Counted from the first letter of the stretch, positions 7,260 to 16,240 are shown. The stretch is 64,000 bases of DNA from an uncultured Collinsella sp. (GCA_958451615.1 CAUDQR010000008.1:27344-91343), one strand, 5' to 3'. The notes: generated by a model not told the origin, from the sequence alone. Numbers and translations are program-made.

Positions 7260-7911
7260 GGGCTCATACTCTTACTCCGGCAAGCGTTCAGCCAAGGACG
7301 GATCGACACTGTCAGCCTACGCGGTCGCATCCCTGAACAAGGGCACTGCTGGAGGAACGACGGTGGAGTCTGCCATAGCCCGCTTTCGCGAGCAGCTGAT
7401 GGACAATAGGCACGAGCACTCGGCCTATATCGATGACGCGGGATATGTTCATGCGCTGGGGTCGACTGGTAATGAAGGGTCGACCAGGGTCGCACCGCTG
7501 TCCGCCGTCGCCCATGAAAAGGGCGTCTCGACGATTATCCATAACCATCCTCATGGCGGCTCGGACGGCCGCAAATGGGGAGGCCCGCTTTCCGGCGGCG
7601 ACCTGGAATACATCGCCTCGGCCAACAACAGGAGCGGAGGACGCGTCAAAAGGATCGTCGCGACGTCGAATGAGGGAACCTATTCCGCGATCGTGACGAA
7701 AAGCGTGAGCGGCAAGGCCGTCAAGTCTGCCGCAAAGCGAGCCGACGCTTCGGTCATGAGCAGGAAATACCAGAGCGAAATCGCGATGTGGAGAGCTATG
7801 AACAAGGCCTACACCTCGGAGTTTGCTAAAATAGGCATTGAGATCAGCTATGAGAAGCAACCGAAGAAAAGCGGACTTCTCGTGACCCAGAAGACCGGCA
7901 CCTATGCGTGA
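7249..7911 (+). CDS. JAB/MPN-like metalloprotein
   Basis: GTG 7249 starts a 220-residue protein. A central segment, STIIHNHPHGGSD at residues 94-106 followed by GGPLSGGDLEYIA, carries HxHP and S..D motifs typical of JAB/MPN (RadC-like) zinc metalloenzymes. The distance from HNHP to the Asp is about five residues longer than in RadC. An N-terminal GGRGSYSYSGK segment is seen in other phage proteins with processing functions. It may be a peptidase or deubiquitinase-like protein acting on phage or host proteins; substrate unknown. GC and codon use here are lower than in the neighbours, suggesting a separate origin. Confidence 0.65.
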   Translation: MGGRGSYSYSGKRSAKDGSTLSAYAVASLNKGTAGGTTVESAIARFREQLMDNRHEHSAYIDDAGYVHALGSTGNEGSTRVAPLSAVAHEKGVSTIIHNHPHGGSDGRKWGGPLSGGDLEYIASANNRSGGRVKRIVATSNEGTYSAIVTKSVSGKAVKSAAKRADASVMSRKYQSEIAMWRAMNKAYTSEFAKIGIEISYEKQPKKSGLLVTQKTGTYA

Positions 7912-7927
7912 TAGGGGTTGATGCCAG

Positions 7928-8143
7928 ATGGCATACGACGTTGATTACGATTTCGAGTTTGACGAGGACGAGTTCGGCACGGCGATGATGCCCAAGGGCG
8001 TCAAGTGGCGCGGGAACCTCTGCCTGCTCCCCAACGGCAAGTACCTCCCGCCGGGAAACTACCGCACCGAAGACGGCGGCGACATTATCTATGAGCCGCG
8101 CGAGCTGAGCCCGTACGCCGAGATGCTCTCGCAATTCAGATAG
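7928..8143 (+). CDS. Small acidic phage protein
   Basis: A 71-residue protein starting MAYDVDYDFEFDEDEFG, strongly acidic at its N-terminus, with a PNGKYLPPGNYRTEDGG middle. The acidic start could mimic DNA, as some anti-restriction proteins do, but nothing specific supports that. It is followed by a terminator and then the terminase genes. Confidence 0.55.
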   Translation: MAYDVDYDFEFDEDEFGTAMMPKGVKWRGNLCLLPNGKYLPPGNYRTEDGGDIIYEPRELSPYAEMLSQFR

Positions 8144-8168
8144 ACTGCGGGTATTCAGGATTTATAAG

Positions 8169-8193
8169 AGCCGTCCCAAGGGGCGGCTTTTTT
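8169..8193 (+). terminator. Rho-independent terminator before terminase
   Basis: AGCCGTCCC pairs with GGGCGGCT around AAG (one G-U pair), followed by TTTTTT. Confidence 0.85.
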
Positions 8194-8213
8194 ATGCCGA
8201 TTGGAGGTGGCGG

Positions 8214-8597
8214 ATGCCCATCGAGAAGCCCGCCGCGGTCGCCGGCGACCCCGTGAAGAGCGCCAAGTGGGACGAGCTCACCGCCGGCCGCTCGTTCACC
8301 CAGGCCGACGCGCCGACGCTCGCGCTGCTTTGCCAGTGGTACAAGATCGTCGAGCTCGCCCAGGACGAGCTGGACAGCTTCGGCGAGCAGACCGCCTACC
8401 AGAACGACATGGGGGACCTGAAGTCATTCCCGCAGATAGCGACCCTGAAGACCGCTTCGGCGGAGATCAGGCAGCTCAACAAGCAGCTCGGCATAACCGA
8501 CGGCCACGAGGGGGCGCCAGATGTCCGGAACGTCCAGACCAAGCTCTTCTCGATCGCCGAGCGCCACGAGGCGCGGAAGGCAAGAGCCGCGGTATAG
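8214..8597 (+). CDS. terS: Terminase small subunit, P27-like
   Basis: The 127-residue product starts MPIEKPAAVAGDPVKSAKWDEL after a GGAGG site. Features of P27-type small terminases are visible: an early KSAKWDEL segment, a helix-rich middle (LALLCQWYKIVELAQDEL) and a late helix with KTASAEIRQLNKQLGI. The protein recognises phage DNA for packaging and recruits the large subunit. It lies directly upstream of, and overlaps, the large subunit gene. Confidence 0.75.
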   Translation: MPIEKPAAVAGDPVKSAKWDELTAGRSFTQADAPTLALLCQWYKIVELAQDELDSFGEQTAYQNDMGDLKSFPQIATLKTASAEIRQLNKQLGITDGHEGAPDVRNVQTKLFSIAERHEARKARAAV

Positions 8598-10032
8598 GGT
8601 CGCCGTGGGCGAGGTCGCCTACTCCGAGGGAGAGGACGCCGCCGAGCTGGGCGGGGACCTGGGCATGGAGCCCATCGAGTGGCAGTCCCTGGTTCTGTCC
8701 GACTGGTGCGCGTGCGATGCCGAGGGCCGCCCCGCCTACGTCACGTGCGGCCTGGACGTGCCGCGCCAGAACGGCAAGAACGCCGTCATCGAGATATACG
8801 AGGTGTTCCGCCTGGCGGTCTGCGGCTGGCACATCCTCCACACCGCGCACCGCGTGAAGACCGCAAAGAAGGCGTTCAACCGACTCGTCCGCTACTTCAC
8901 GGACAAGGAGCACCCCGAGCTCTCGTGCCTCGTCGAGAGGATCCGCCGCACGAACGGCGAGGAGGCCATCTACCTCACCAACGGCGGCTCCATCGAGTTC
9001 TCGGCGCGCACCAACGGAAGCGCCCGAGGCTTCGATGACATCCAGCTCGTCGTGTTCGACGAGGCGCAGGAGCTCACAGACTCCCAGTACGACGCCATCA
9101 TGTACACGCTCGCCGCGTCCGCGACCGGCGAGCGCCAGATCATCTACACGGGCACGCCGCCCAACGAGGACTGCCCCGGCACCGTGTTCGCGCGCACGCG
9201 CGCGGCCATCCTGGCCGGCGACATCCCGAACACCGAGTGGTGCTCGTGGGCGACCGACGAGTGCCCGCGCCAGGACGCCACGTTCGACGACGTGGTGGAC
9301 CTCATCTACGAATCGAACCCGAGCATGGGCATCATCCTGTCGCTCGACTTCACCCGCACGGAGTTCGCCGGCGGCTCGATCACCGGCTTCGCCCACGAGC
9401 GCCTGGGCTGGTTCAGCCCTGCCGCCATGCTCACGAGGGCCATCCCGCGGGCATCGTGGGACGGCGCGCTCATCGACGCCATCGGCGGGCGGTACCGCGG
9501 CAAGAAGGCCTTCGGGGTGAAGTTCTCGAGGGACGGGTCGACTTACGCGCTGTCGGGCTGCAAGCTCGGCCAGCGCGCACTCAAGGGCAAGGCCGCCGTC
9601 GAGCTCATCAGGGTCGGAACGACGGCGGGCGGCGCCCGCGAGCTCGCCAAGTGGCTCTACGACCGCCGCGCGACCGCGTCGGTCGTCGTCATCGACGGCA
9701 TGTCGGGCGCCGACGCGCTCATCGACCGCCTCGCGGAGATGAAGCCGCCGCGCGGCTACGTCGTGAGGCCGCAGACGCGCGACGTGGTCGCCGCCGCGGT
9801 CGGCTTCGTGGACGCCCTCAACGACGGCACGCTCGCGCACACCTACGACCCGACCCTCGAGGAGTCGGCGAGGAAGTGCGTGCGCAGGAAGATCGGGTCC
9901 CGCGGCGGGTGGGGCTTCGGCTCCCCCGAGGACGCGACCGTGCCGCCCGAGCCACTCGAATCTTGCTCGCTCGCGCTGTGGGGCGCGAGGAACACCAAGC
10001 GCAACCCGCGCAGGAAGCAGAGGACACTGTGA
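8521..10032 (+). CDS. terL: Terminase large subunit
   Basis: The 503-residue product is the packaging ATPase and nuclease. Visible motifs are a Walker-A-like DVPRQNGKNAV near residue 79, a Walker B LVVFDEAQE near 176, the coupling motif IIYTGTPP near 210, and a C-terminal nuclease region with VVIDGMSGADALIDRL. Length is normal for the family. The start is uncertain: ATG 8521 has a GAGGGGG site but overlaps terS by 77 bases; a GTG at 8605 just after the terS stop is an alternative that would drop 28 residues, including the PRYRV segment typical of this group. Its stop overlaps the portal start (GTGA). Confidence 0.9.
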   Translation: MSGTSRPSSSRSPSATRRGRQEPRYRVAVGEVAYSEGEDAAELGGDLGMEPIEWQSLVLSDWCACDAEGRPAYVTCGLDVPRQNGKNAVIEIYEVFRLAVCGWHILHTAHRVKTAKKAFNRLVRYFTDKEHPELSCLVERIRRTNGEEAIYLTNGGSIEFSARTNGSARGFDDIQLVVFDEAQELTDSQYDAIMYTLAASATGERQIIYTGTPPNEDCPGTVFARTRAAILAGDIPNTEWCSWATDECPRQDATFDDVVDLIYESNPSMGIILSLDFTRTEFAGGSITGFAHERLGWFSPAAMLTRAIPRASWDGALIDAIGGRYRGKKAFGVKFSRDGSTYALSGCKLGQRALKGKAAVELIRVGTTAGGARELAKWLYDRRATASVVVIDGMSGADALIDRLAEMKPPRGYVVRPQTRDVVAAAVGFVDALNDGTLAHTYDPTLEESARKCVRRKIGSRGGWGFGSPEDATVPPEPLESCSLALWGARNTKRNPRRKQRTL

Positions 10033-11537
10033 TCCAGAGAATTGGGCGCGGGACCTCCGTCGAGACGCCGAACCTCGACGCCGCCCCCGAGCCGTACCGA
10101 GCCGCCGTGGAGGACATGTTCGACACCTGGGGCGACGTGTCGGCGCGAAACACCGTCCTCAAGCGCTACTACGAGATGAAGAACGAGATGAGGAGCCTCG
10201 GCATCTCCATCCCGCCCATGCTCGAGAAGGTCGACTGCGTCACCGGGTGGTGCGCCAAGGCCGTCAAGGCGCACTCCGTGCGCTCAGTCTTCGACGGCTT
10301 CGTCTTCGACGGCGCGGAGGACCAGGACCTCAAGCGCCTCGTGCGCAAGAACCGCCTGAGGTCGCTCTACCGGCAGGCGTGCTCGAGTTCCCTCACCTAC
10401 GGCGTGTCGGCCATGACCGTCATGAAGGGCAGGCCGGGCCAGCCCGCGGCGATGGTGCGCGTGTTCAGCGCGAACCAGTTCTGCTGCCTGTGGGACAAGG
10501 ACGAGGGCCGCATCCGCTGCGGCGTGGTCCTCGCCGACGTCGACCGGTCGGGCAACGCCTCCCGCTACGTGTGCCACTTCCGGGACGCGGTGCTCACGCT
10601 GGTGCGCACCGGATCGGGCGGCGGCCCCTACGAGTGGGACTGCGAGGTGGAGCCGAACCCCATGGGGCGGCCGCTCATGGAGGTGCTCACCTACGACCCA
10701 GACCCCGACCGCCCGCTCGGCCACTCGATGCTCACGCCCGAGGTCCGGGGCATCGTCGACAAGGCCATGCGCGACGTGCTGCGCATGGAGGTCGGCGCGG
10801 AGTTCTTCACGTTCCCACAGCGATACATCCTCGGCGCCAAGGACGACCTCTTCTCCGTGAAGGACGGGGACGGGGACGAAGACGAGGACGAGGGCGGCGA
10901 CAGTGTGCCGTCGCCAATAGCCAAGTTCAACGCATACGTCGGGTCGTTCCTCGCCATCACCAAGGACGAGGACGGCGACGTCCCGACCGTAGGGCAGTTC
11001 GCCGCGCCGACCGCCGACAACTTCACGCGCGTGTTCGAGAACGACGCGCAGCGGTTCTCCGGCGCGACCAACGTGCCGCTGGCGCAGCTGGGAGTGCTGT
11101 CGAACACCTACACGTCCTCGGACGCCCTGGGCGCGGCGAACGACCCGCTCATCCTCGAGGTGGAGCAGATCAACGAGCACAACGCCGAGGCGCTCGAGAC
11201 GGTCGCGCAGATGATGATGGCGGTCAAGGACGGCGTCCCGATATCCGGGCTCACCGACGAGCAGCGCGCCGTCCAGGCGTGCTTCAAGGACCCCTCGATG
11301 CCGACCATCGCGGCGCGCGCCGACGCGTGGACGAAACTCGCCGCCGCGGACGAGAGCATGCTGGGCACCCGCGTCTACTACGAGGGCGTGGGCCTGTCCC
11401 AGCCGACCATCGACCGCCTGGAGCGCGAAAAACAGCAGGGCGGCGCCATCGCGTCGCTCAACGCCATGGCCGACACGATGGCCGCGCAGGCCGCGAAGGC
11501 CGCGGCCCTGCCGCCCGCCGGCGGTGAGGCGGAGTGA
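10029..11537 (+). CDS. Phage portal protein, SPP1 gp6-like
   Basis: GTG 10029, overlapping the terL stop, starts a 502-residue protein. It has portal features: N-terminal helices (YYEMKNEMRSLGI), a KVDCVTGWCAKAVKA segment, a central RGIVDKAMRDVLRMEVGAEF stretch, and a late PLAQLGVLSNTYTSSDALGA segment near the crown/wing region. An acidic insertion (DGDGDEDEDEGGD) lies near residue 285. The portal dodecamer forms the DNA gate of the head. Neighbours (terminase and head morphogenesis genes) agree. Confidence 0.88.
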   Translation: MIQRIGRGTSVETPNLDAAPEPYRAAVEDMFDTWGDVSARNTVLKRYYEMKNEMRSLGISIPPMLEKVDCVTGWCAKAVKAHSVRSVFDGFVFDGAEDQDLKRLVRKNRLRSLYRQACSSSLTYGVSAMTVMKGRPGQPAAMVRVFSANQFCCLWDKDEGRIRCGVVLADVDRSGNASRYVCHFRDAVLTLVRTGSGGGPYEWDCEVEPNPMGRPLMEVLTYDPDPDRPLGHSMLTPEVRGIVDKAMRDVLRMEVGAEFFTFPQRYILGAKDDLFSVKDGDGDEDEDEGGDSVPSPIAKFNAYVGSFLAITKDEDGDVPTVGQFAAPTADNFTRVFENDAQRFSGATNVPLAQLGVLSNTYTSSDALGAANDPLILEVEQINEHNAEALETVAQMMMAVKDGVPISGLTDEQRAVQACFKDPSMPTIAARADAWTKLAAADESMLGTRVYYEGVGLSQPTIDRLEREKQQGGAIASLNAMADTMAAQAAKAAALPPAGGEAE

Positions 11538-12415
11538 TACCGCGCGGGGACTTCGACCGCTACGCCCGCGCGCTCGGGATAAACGCCGACCTGCTGCAGG
11601 CGGCTGTCGCGCAGGCGATAGACGAGTGCGCGGGCCTCTACGGCGAGGAGCTCTACCGGGCGCTGGCGCGCACCTACGCGGCGCTCGTGGCCAAGTTCGG
11701 CTCGTTCGCCGCGGCGGCGGCCGTCGAGTTCTACGCCGCCATGCGCTCGGGCGCCGGCCCGGCGCAGGGATACGAGCCGCGGCAGTTCGACCCCGGCCAC
11801 GGCGGGCTCCTCGCGAGCGACGTCGACGAGGCGCTGCGGACTTCCGCGGCCGCCACGGCGCTCGCGGCGACCGCCGTGCAGCGCGCCATGGGCTATGCGG
11901 ACGCCACGATCCAGGGCAACGCCATGGCCGACCCCGCGCACCCGCGCTGGGCGCTGGTGCCGCACGCGGGCGCGTGCGACTGGTGCCGGATGATCGGCTC
12001 TCGCGGCTTCGTCTTCAAGAGCTCGGCGACAGCCGGCGCCGAGCGCCACCCGAGCTGCAGGTGCATACCGGTCGCCGACTTCTCCGACAGCCCCGCGCTC
12101 GACGGCTACGACCCGGCGGCGCTCTACGACGAGTACCGCGCGAAGCACCCCGAATGGGGCTCCCATCGCACGGGATCGCGCGCCCGCCGCAGCGGCGGCA
12201 AGGTGGTCGCCGCATTCGTGGACGGGAAGAGGTTCGGAAGCATCGGCGACATCCAGAGGTACATGGAGGGGGCATCGTCCCCCGACGACCTCAAGGCCCG
12301 CATGGCCACCGCGAACAGGGCGGGGCTGGCAATGGGCTTCCAACCGGGGAGCCCCTACGCCAAGTCGCTCGCGCAGACCGCGGCGGGCGTGAGCAAGAGG
12401 CTCTCGGCCAAGTGA
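11534..12415 (+). CDS. Phage minor head / capsid morphogenesis protein (VG15-like)
   Basis: GTG 11534 overlaps the portal stop and opens a 293-residue protein. A helical N-terminal half is followed by HAGACDWCRMIGSRGFVF near residues 142-159 and ERHPSCRCIPVAD near 171-183. This CxxC plus HxxCxC arrangement is characteristic of SPP1 gp7/Mu gpF-type minor head proteins that sit just after the portal. It is thought to help portal incorporation or DNA ejection. The long 3' gap that follows holds a hairpin. Confidence 0.8.
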   Translation: MIPRGDFDRYARALGINADLLQAAVAQAIDECAGLYGEELYRALARTYAALVAKFGSFAAAAAVEFYAAMRSGAGPAQGYEPRQFDPGHGGLLASDVDEALRTSAAATALAATAVQRAMGYADATIQGNAMADPAHPRWALVPHAGACDWCRMIGSRGFVFKSSATAGAERHPSCRCIPVADFSDSPALDGYDPAALYDEYRAKHPEWGSHRTGSRARRSGGKVVAAFVDGKRFGSIGDIQRYMEGASSPDDLKARMATANRAGLAMGFQPGSPYAKSLAQTAAGVSKRLSAK

Positions 12416-12598
12416 GGACGCCCCGTGGGAGGGCGGGCGCGACGCGCCATCAAGCGTCGCCGGCGAAGACACGCAACGCGCCGGCAGGAACACGAGGCCG
12501 CAGCCCGCACGGGAGGCGGCCTTTTCCATGCCTAAAGACCGCCAGCGCCGCCGCACGGGGCGCGAAGCGAGCCCCGCACGGGGCGGAAGGAGTGCAAG
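12416..12598 (+). terminator. Intergenic leader with hairpin terminator before scaffold
   Basis: This 183-base gap contains AGGCCGC (12495-12501) pairing with GCGGCCT (12516-12522), followed by TTTT. Several other GC-rich self-complementary segments lie around it. A GGCGGAAGGAG ribosome binding site for the scaffold gene ends the gap. It probably acts as an attenuator that separates head-assembly genes from the capsid genes. Confidence 0.5.
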
Positions 12599-13159
12599 AT
12601 GCCGACCCAGCAGCAAGCCAACAACGTGACCGATCCCGTCGAGCCCCCGCAGCCCGCCGCGCCGGCGGAACCCGGCGCCGGCCAAGAGCCCGGCGCGCCG
12701 CAGGAGCCGCCCGCGATCGACTGGAAGGCCGAGGCCGAGCGATTCAAGAAGGAGTCCCGCAAGTGGGAGGCCCGGGCCAAGGAGAACAAGGGCAAGGCCG
12801 ACCTGTGGGACGCCCAGGGCGCGCAGGCGCCCACCGTCGAGTCCCTCAACGACGAGCTCAACGACCTGAAGGGACGCCTCGCCGCGTCCGAGGCCGAGCG
12901 CGAGCGCGAACGCACGCTCGCCCGCGTGTCGCAGGCCACCGGCGTGCCGGCCGCGCTCATCCACGGCGACGACGAGGAGTCTATGACGGCATCGGCAAAG
13001 GCCGTCGCCGACTTCGCCGAGTCGCGCCAGCCGGGCTACCCGCTCGACAAGGGCGGATCCGGTGGAGGAAAGAAAGTGAACAGGGAGTCCATCGAGTCCA
13101 TCAAGGACCCCGCCAAGCGCATCATGGCCCGCGCCGCGCACATGGACCTCTACAAGTAA
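12599..13159 (+). CDS. Phage scaffolding protein (DUF4355-like)
   Basis: The 186-residue product has a Pro/Ala/Glu-rich disordered N-terminus, then a long coiled-coil from about residue 40 to 108 (WKAEAERFKKESRKWEARAK onward), and a short C-terminal basic tail. This is the normal layout of scaffolds such as DUF4355 proteins. It is followed by the major capsid gene 13 bases later. A scaffold guides capsid assembly and then leaves or is degraded. Confidence 0.78.
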   Translation: MPTQQQANNVTDPVEPPQPAAPAEPGAGQEPGAPQEPPAIDWKAEAERFKKESRKWEARAKENKGKADLWDAQGAQAPTVESLNDELNDLKGRLAASEAERERERTLARVSQATGVPAALIHGDDEESMTASAKAVADFAESRQPGYPLDKGGSGGGKKVNRESIESIKDPAKRIMARAAHMDLYK

Positions 13160-13172
13160 GAAAGGGGCAAGC

Positions 13173-14111
13173 ATGCCCGTACCCGCAAACATCTCCGACT
13201 CCAAGGCCATCAACGCCTCGATGGACCAGGAGTTCATCCGCAACTTCGAGGGCGACCTCGACCGCCTGCTCGAGGTCCTCGGCATCTTCGGCGCCGAGAC
13301 CATCGCCGCCGGCACCACGCTCAAGATGCTCAAGGTGACCGGCGAGCTCAACGACTCCAAGACCGACGGCTCCAAGGAATCCGCCACCGGCGACGCCGCC
13401 GTCCAGCTGGGTTCCAGCTCCGGCACGTCCTACGTCGAGGGCGACGAGGTCGCGCTGTCCAAGTTCACCGCCACCTACGAGCCCGTGGGCGAGGCCGAGG
13501 CCTTCCCGTACCGCCGCATGACCACGCACAAGGCGATCCAGCAGTCCGGCTACGTCAACGCCGTGCTCAAGACCGACAAGCACATGGCCTCGCTCGTGCG
13601 CCGCAGCATCGTCTCGCAGTTCTTCTCCTTCCTGCTCAAGGGAACGGGCACGGCGACCGGCAAGGGCCTGCAGGCATGCGCCGCGGCCGTCGACGCCAGG
13701 CTCGGCAACACCCTCGAGACCAACGGCGACGCCGCCGAGCGCGTCGTCCACTTCATCAACCGAGACGACGCCGCCGACTACCTCGGCACCGCGACCATCA
13801 CCGACCAGAACCTGTTCGGCCTCACCTACCTCGAGAACTTCCTGGGCCTCTCGGGCGTCTTCCTGACCAACCAGGTCGCCAAGGGAACCATGATCGCCAC
13901 CCCCGCCGACAACATCCGCATCTTCGGCGTGGACTTCGGCGAGCTCGCGACCTCGGGCCTCACGTACACGGTCTCCGACTCCGGCCTGATCGGCGTCGCG
14001 CACACCCCGGCGTACGACCACGTGTCCGTCGAGACCAACGTGCTCGCCTGCGCGACGTTCTTCCCCGAGGTGAAGGACTACATCGTGAAGGGAACCATCA
14101 CGACCAAGTAA
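13173..14111 (+). CDS. Major capsid protein
   Basis: The 312-residue product starts MPVPANISDSKAINASMDQEF with an AAAGGGG site. It has the HK97-type run of features: an N-terminal helix (FIRNFEGDLDRLLEVLGI), a KFTATYEPVGEAEAFPYRRMT segment resembling the E-loop and P-domain boundary, and a C-terminal VETNVLACATFFPEVKDYIV strand. Length is typical for N4gp56/HK97-like capsids. Position between scaffold and connector genes agrees. Highly GC-biased codons suggest strong expression. Confidence 0.88.
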   Translation: MPVPANISDSKAINASMDQEFIRNFEGDLDRLLEVLGIFGAETIAAGTTLKMLKVTGELNDSKTDGSKESATGDAAVQLGSSSGTSYVEGDEVALSKFTATYEPVGEAEAFPYRRMTTHKAIQQSGYVNAVLKTDKHMASLVRRSIVSQFFSFLLKGTGTATGKGLQACAAAVDARLGNTLETNGDAAERVVHFINRDDAADYLGTATITDQNLFGLTYLENFLGLSGVFLTNQVAKGTMIATPADNIRIFGVDFGELATSGLTYTVSDSGLIGVAHTPAYDHVSVETNVLACATFFPEVKDYIVKGTITTK

Positions 14112-14121
14112 GGAGGCCGAC

Positions 14122-14541
14122 GTGGACGACTACGCGTTCGCTACGGTCGACGAGTACCGCATCGACACGGGGGACGCGGTGACCGACGAGGAGCGCGTCG
14201 CGGCCGAGCTGTCGCGGCAGAGCGCGAAGCTCCGCGCGACCCTCGGCATACCGCGCTACCGCTCCCTGACGGGCGACGCCCGCGAGCTTGCCCGCGACCT
14301 GGTGACCGACGCGGCCCGCAAGAAGCTGGTCCAGCCGGCCTGCGCGCCCATGGGCGTGGAGGACCTCACCGGCGTCTCGCAGTCGAGCTTCACGGCCAAC
14401 GGGTTCCAGGGGAGCTTCACCTTCCAGAACCCGAGCGGCACGGCCTACTTCGACCGCTCGACGCTCGCCGCGCTCAAGAGGCTGCTCGGGTGCGGCCAGC
14501 GCATCGGCACCGTGTGCCCGAGCTACGGGGGCAGGCCGTGA
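14122..14541 (+). CDS. Head-tail connector protein
   Basis: GTG 14122 with a GGAGG site starts a 139-residue, largely helical protein (TVDEYRIDTGD..., VAAELSRQSAKLRATLGI). The pattern of a short N-terminal acidic stretch followed by two long helices fits head-tail adaptors such as gp15 of SPP1 or HK97 gp6. It probably forms a ring under the portal. Its stop overlaps the next start. Confidence 0.7.
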   Translation: MDDYAFATVDEYRIDTGDAVTDEERVAAELSRQSAKLRATLGIPRYRSLTGDARELARDLVTDAARKKLVQPACAPMGVEDLTGVSQSSFTANGFQGSFTFQNPSGTAYFDRSTLAALKRLLGCGQRIGTVCPSYGGRP

Positions 14542-14891
14542 TCGGCGAGGAGGTGACGGTGCTGTCGAGCACGGAGACGGGCAGGGACGCCATGGGCGAG
14601 CCTGTCGTCGAGTGGGAGGCCACCGTCGTCACGGGGTGCCTCGTGCGGCCCCTGGCGGGCTCTGATGTGGGGGATGCCGCCCGGCCGGACGGCATCGAGG
14701 CGAGCTACTCCATCGCGTTCCCCAAGACGTACGCGGGGCCGCCGCTGGCGCGCTGCCGCATCGCCCTGACGGGGCGCGGCATGCCAGCCGACCCCGACAC
14801 CGCGCTGCTGGTCGTCGGTTCCCCCGACATCACGAACCCCTGTCCCACGGCGTGGAACATGACGGCGACGGCGGGGAGGGTCCATGGCTGA
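14538..14891 (+). CDS. Head closure / stopper protein
   Basis: GTG 14538 overlaps the previous TGA. The 117-residue product is beta-rich (EEVTVLSSTETGRDAMGEPV, AFPKTYAGPPLARCRIALTGRG), as expected for stopper proteins of the gp16/HK97 gp7 type that close the head-to-tail channel. The call rests on position and secondary-structure pattern, not on a strong motif. Confidence 0.6.
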   Translation: MIGEEVTVLSSTETGRDAMGEPVVEWEATVVTGCLVRPLAGSDVGDAARPDGIEASYSIAFPKTYAGPPLARCRIALTGRGMPADPDTALLVVGSPDITNPCPTAWNMTATAGRVHG

Positions 14892-15207
14892 CAAGATCAA
14901 GTTCGGGCGCTTCGTCCACAGCGACGCGGGAGTCATCGCCGTCACGAAGGGCGCGGGCGTCCGCGCCTGGGTGGCGACCGAGACCGCCCGCCTCGCGGCG
15001 AGGGCCAACGCCGAGGCCGCATCGCACCACGTGCCGTCAGGCTACCGCAGGTCCCTCGAGAAGAAATACCCGGGGACATTCGACAGCGCCCCCTACGCGG
15101 GCGTCGTCAAGTCGGGCTCCTGCGACACCTTCGGCGTCGTAAGCGCCGCGACCCCGGCAGGCGCCTACGACCAGAACCGCAACCACACGCTCGACCACCT
15201 GCTCTAA
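14884..15207 (+). CDS. Phage neck/tail protein, HK97 gp10 position
   Basis: A 107-residue protein starting MADKIKFGRFVHSDAGVIAV, overlapping the previous gene by 8 bases. A helix with VRAWVATETARLAARANAEA is followed by HHVPSGYRRSLEKKYPGTF. Its place between stopper and tail terminator is where HK97 gp10-type proteins lie. The final HTLDHLL is typical of mature-protein ends in such genes. No catalytic motif. Confidence 0.6.
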   Translation: MADKIKFGRFVHSDAGVIAVTKGAGVRAWVATETARLAARANAEAASHHVPSGYRRSLEKKYPGTFDSAPYAGVVKSGSCDTFGVVSAATPAGAYDQNRNHTLDHLL

Positions 15208-15216
15208 GGAGGAAAC

Positions 15217-15585
15217 GTGCCGAGACTCAACGTGATGGGCGAGCTCAGGGCGATCCTCGAGTCCTCCCTGGGCGGCGTGCCCGTGCGGGTCGACCTGCCC
15301 GCCGAACGGCCGGGGACCGTCGTGGTGGTCCGCCGGTGCGGGGGCGCGCGGCAGGACGCGCTCGTGGACTCGCCGCAGGTCGAGGTCATCATGTGGGCCC
15401 CGACAGAGGCCAGGGCCGAGGAGCTCGCCGAGCTCGTGGGCGACGCGATGTCGCACCTGCCGTTCGCGCGGGGCTTCTGCGCCTGCGAGGAGCTCGAGAT
15501 GCGGACCGACTACGACTACCTCGCCCGGTCCCCGCGCTGGTACGCGCTGTACCGACTGAAGACATACCAACCGAAAGAAGGATAA
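15217..15585 (+). CDS. Tail terminator / completion protein
   Basis: GTG 15217 after an AAGGAGG site gives 122 residues. The alternating strands and a helix (MGELRAILESSLGGVPVRVDLP, VEVIMWAPTEARAEELAELVG) fit gpU/DUF3168-like tail terminators that cap the tail tube and join it to the head. It directly precedes the major tail protein gene (15586). Confidence 0.65.
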   Translation: MPRLNVMGELRAILESSLGGVPVRVDLPAERPGTVVVVRRCGGARQDALVDSPQVEVIMWAPTEARAEELAELVGDAMSHLPFARGFCACEELEMRTDYDYLARSPRWYALYRLKTYQPKEG

Positions 15586-16218
15586 ATGGCATCCAACAAC
15601 GAAGAGGCCAAGATTGCCCTCGCGTCAGAGGACGCGACCCCCGCGGCCGATATCGACCCCTCGCTCGTAACCACCGGCTCACCCGTCGAGGGCGGCTGCG
15701 TGTACACGAGCTTCAAGGCCAAGCCGACGCTCCCGGCCGACGCCATGACCAAGATCTCCACGCTCACCGACCTCGTGTCGCTGGGCGACCTGTCGCCCGA
15801 CGGCTTCACGGCCTCCAAGGGCGTGACGGTCAACGAGTTCCAGGGCTGGCACCAGTCCATCGTGCTCACCAAGGTCTCCGAGGAGAAGCACCAGTACAAG
15901 ATGGTCTTCATCGAGTCCGTCCGCTCCTCCGTCGCCAAGCTGCGCTACGGCGCCGACAACGTCGAGACGAACGAGGACGGAACGTTCAGCCACATCAAGG
16001 CCGTCGCCAACTCCGACGTGCGCGTCCCGCTCGTCATCGACGAGCTCGAGGACACTGGCAACCTCCGCCGCACCGTCATCCCGCGCGTCTCCATCGACTC
16101 CTGCGACGACGTCGAGCACAAGCCCGGCGGACTGGTCCAGTACGGCTTCACCTTCACGGTCCTCAAGACCGCGGACAAGCCGCTGTTCGACATCTACCGC
16201 GCCAAGCCCGCAGCGTAG
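15586..16218 (+). CDS. Major tail (tube) protein
   Basis: The 210-residue product starts MASNNEEAKIALASEDATPA with a GAAAGAAGGA site. It is beta-rich and contains FQGWHQSIVLTKVSEEKHQYKMVFIES and VQYGFTFTVLKTADKPLFDIYRA, typical of tail tube proteins of long-tailed phages. It is followed by a terminator hairpin that sets expression of this abundant protein apart from the chaperone genes. Confidence 0.8.
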   Translation: MASNNEEAKIALASEDATPAADIDPSLVTTGSPVEGGCVYTSFKAKPTLPADAMTKISTLTDLVSLGDLSPDGFTASKGVTVNEFQGWHQSIVLTKVSEEKHQYKMVFIESVRSSVAKLRYGADNVETNEDGTFSHIKAVANSDVRVPLVIDELEDTGNLRRTVIPRVSIDSCDDVEHKPGGLVQYGFTFTVLKTADKPLFDIYRAKPAA

Positions 16219-16240
16219 GCGACGGCGCCATAACGAGAAC

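Noticed and set aside
11378..13426. 682-codon open frame on the minus strand
   Set aside because: It runs opposite portal, head and scaffold genes. The product is Arg/Gly/Val-rich without domains; it is a shadow frame.
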